This document shows, piece by piece, positions 63,399 to 64,000 of a stretch of DNA of 64,000 bases. The notes beneath the pieces were generated by a model. It was not told the origin of the DNA. It did no database searches and saw only the letters and a program-made list of their open reading frames with translations. This DNA is from Robertkochia aurantiaca (GTDB lineage Bacteria; Bacteroidota; Bacteroidia; Flavobacteriales; Flavobacteriaceae). The stretch is from positions 62,001 to 126,000 of the forward strand of contig NZ_JAINZS010000007.1 of assembly GCF_020166495.1 (NCBI RefSeq), given 5' to 3'. Every line of letters starts with the position of its first letter. The stretch's first letter is position 1. Position numbers and translations under genes: made by a program.

Positions 63399-64000
63399 AT
63401 CAAGAACCAAAACAGAACTTTTTTGTTCGCCGTCCCGTATTGGCTATTGTAATCGCGATAACAACGGTGATCGTGGGTGGGGTTTCCATATTGGGATTAC
63501 CCCTGGAGAAATATCCGGATATTACTCCACCCATTGTTCAGGTTCGGGCGAACTATACCGGAGCTAGCGCCCTGACCGTAGAGAATTCGGTGGCCACGCC
63601 TCTGGAGCAACAGATCAACGGGGTCGACAATATGATCTACATGAAGTCGACCAATACCAATGATGGTACCATGACCATTCAGGTATCATTTGATGTGGGC
63701 ACCGATCCGGATATGAATACGGTTTTCACTCAGAACAGGGTTTCTGCCGCTACCGCCAAGCTACCTGAAGAAGTAAAAAGACTTGGGGTTACCACTGAGA
63801 AATCTCTGCCCAATACATTACTCCTTCTCACCCTGACAAGCGAAAATCCAGAGTATGATCAGAATTTTTTAGGGAACTATGCTTTGATCAACATCAAAGA
63901 TGTGCTTTCCCGAATAAAAGGCATCGGTAGGGTCGATATAATGGGAGCCTCTGATTATTCAATGCGTATCTGGATCAAACCTGATGTATTGGCCAAGATG
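63395..64000 (+). CDS. RND efflux transporter permease (3' end outside window)
   Basis: The first 202 codons only. It begins MNQEPKQNFFVRRPVLAIV, a first TM helix (LAIVIAITTVIVGGVSILGL), and then LEKYPDITPPIVQVRANY. This is the AcrB/MexB-type RND start, in which TAxxVExxVxxPLEQ (ASALTVENSVATPLEQQING) follows. It is a proton-driven multidrug or detergent exporter. It overlaps the adaptor gene by 4 bp. A TolC-type gene may lie outside the window. Confidence 0.95.
   Translation, partial: MNQEPKQNFFVRRPVLAIVIAITTVIVGGVSILGLPLEKYPDITPPIVQVRANYTGASALTVENSVATPLEQQINGVDNMIYMKSTNTNDGTMTIQVSFDVGTDPDMNTVFTQNRVSAATAKLPEEVKRLGVTTEKSLPNTLLLLTLTSENPEYDQNFLGNYALINIKDVLSRIKGIGRVDIMGASDYSMRIWIKPDVLAKM

Overview
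This window reads as a chromosomal segment of a Flavobacteriaceae-type member of the Bacteroidota. The grounds are a type IX secretion (T9SS) and gliding-type adhesin locus with SprB-like repeats, many Bacteroidota -7 boxes (TAnnTTTG) just upstream of start codons, and family-specific genes such as DUF4175, head-GIN/DUF2807, PorP/SprF, Skp/OmpH and type B sorting domains. Gene density is high, and most genes are housekeeping or envelope genes in short operons.

Layout. 1-10.7 kb (minus): a three-gene surface-adhesin operon, made of a type B-sorted Ig-like protein, a PorP/SprF barrel fused to two SPOR-like modules, and a giant SprB-like adhesin that runs off the left edge. 10.9-17.5 kb: glnS, a YtxH/holin-like/small-protein trio, an SPFH protein, gltX and an AlkB-type alkane monooxygenase. 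17.6-24.1 kb: DUF4175, ybeY, mnmG and a methyltransferase, with a parS-like site on each side of mnmG. 24.3-30.4 kb: a Skp-like protein, an AT-rich AsmA-like protein, DoxX, LysE, DUF2807 and RNase R. 31.0-31.5 kb: an AT-rich non-coding stretch with four exact copies of TTATTAACA or its complement, which is a candidate replication origin. 31.5-42.7 kb: rpiB, a CDF transporter, an ElaA-like acetyltransferase, patatin, an S41 protease, rnpA, an M1 peptidase, an S8 protease and an MBL hydrolase. 42.9-51.7 kb: a CPA-type antiporter, two tandem cysteine-patterned lipoproteins, lepA, an outer-membrane barrel receptor and dusB. 51.7-58.3 kb is the accessory-like part: a GIY-YIG nuclease gene bracketed by 125-bp repeats, a tRNA(CAU) whose 3' end and terminator are duplicated, and a tyrosine recombinase that has lost consensus catalytic residues. 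58.7-64 kb: CIA30, an amidohydrolase, a K+ channel and an RND efflux pair that runs off the right edge.

How it fits together. parS-like sites, mnmG, rnpA and the TTATTAACA cluster within about 17 kb suggest the window lies close to oriC; no dnaA is visible here. The adhesin operon probably makes a secreted filament, its outer-membrane partner and an accessory surface protein. The most unusual structures are the repeat-bracketed GIY-YIG unit, the SprF-SPOR fusion, the two lipoproteins with cysteines at identical positions, and recurring intergenic heptamer arrays (GGGTTAN/NTAACCC).

Limits: no database search was run. Family names come from motifs recognised by eye, and residue positions are approximate.
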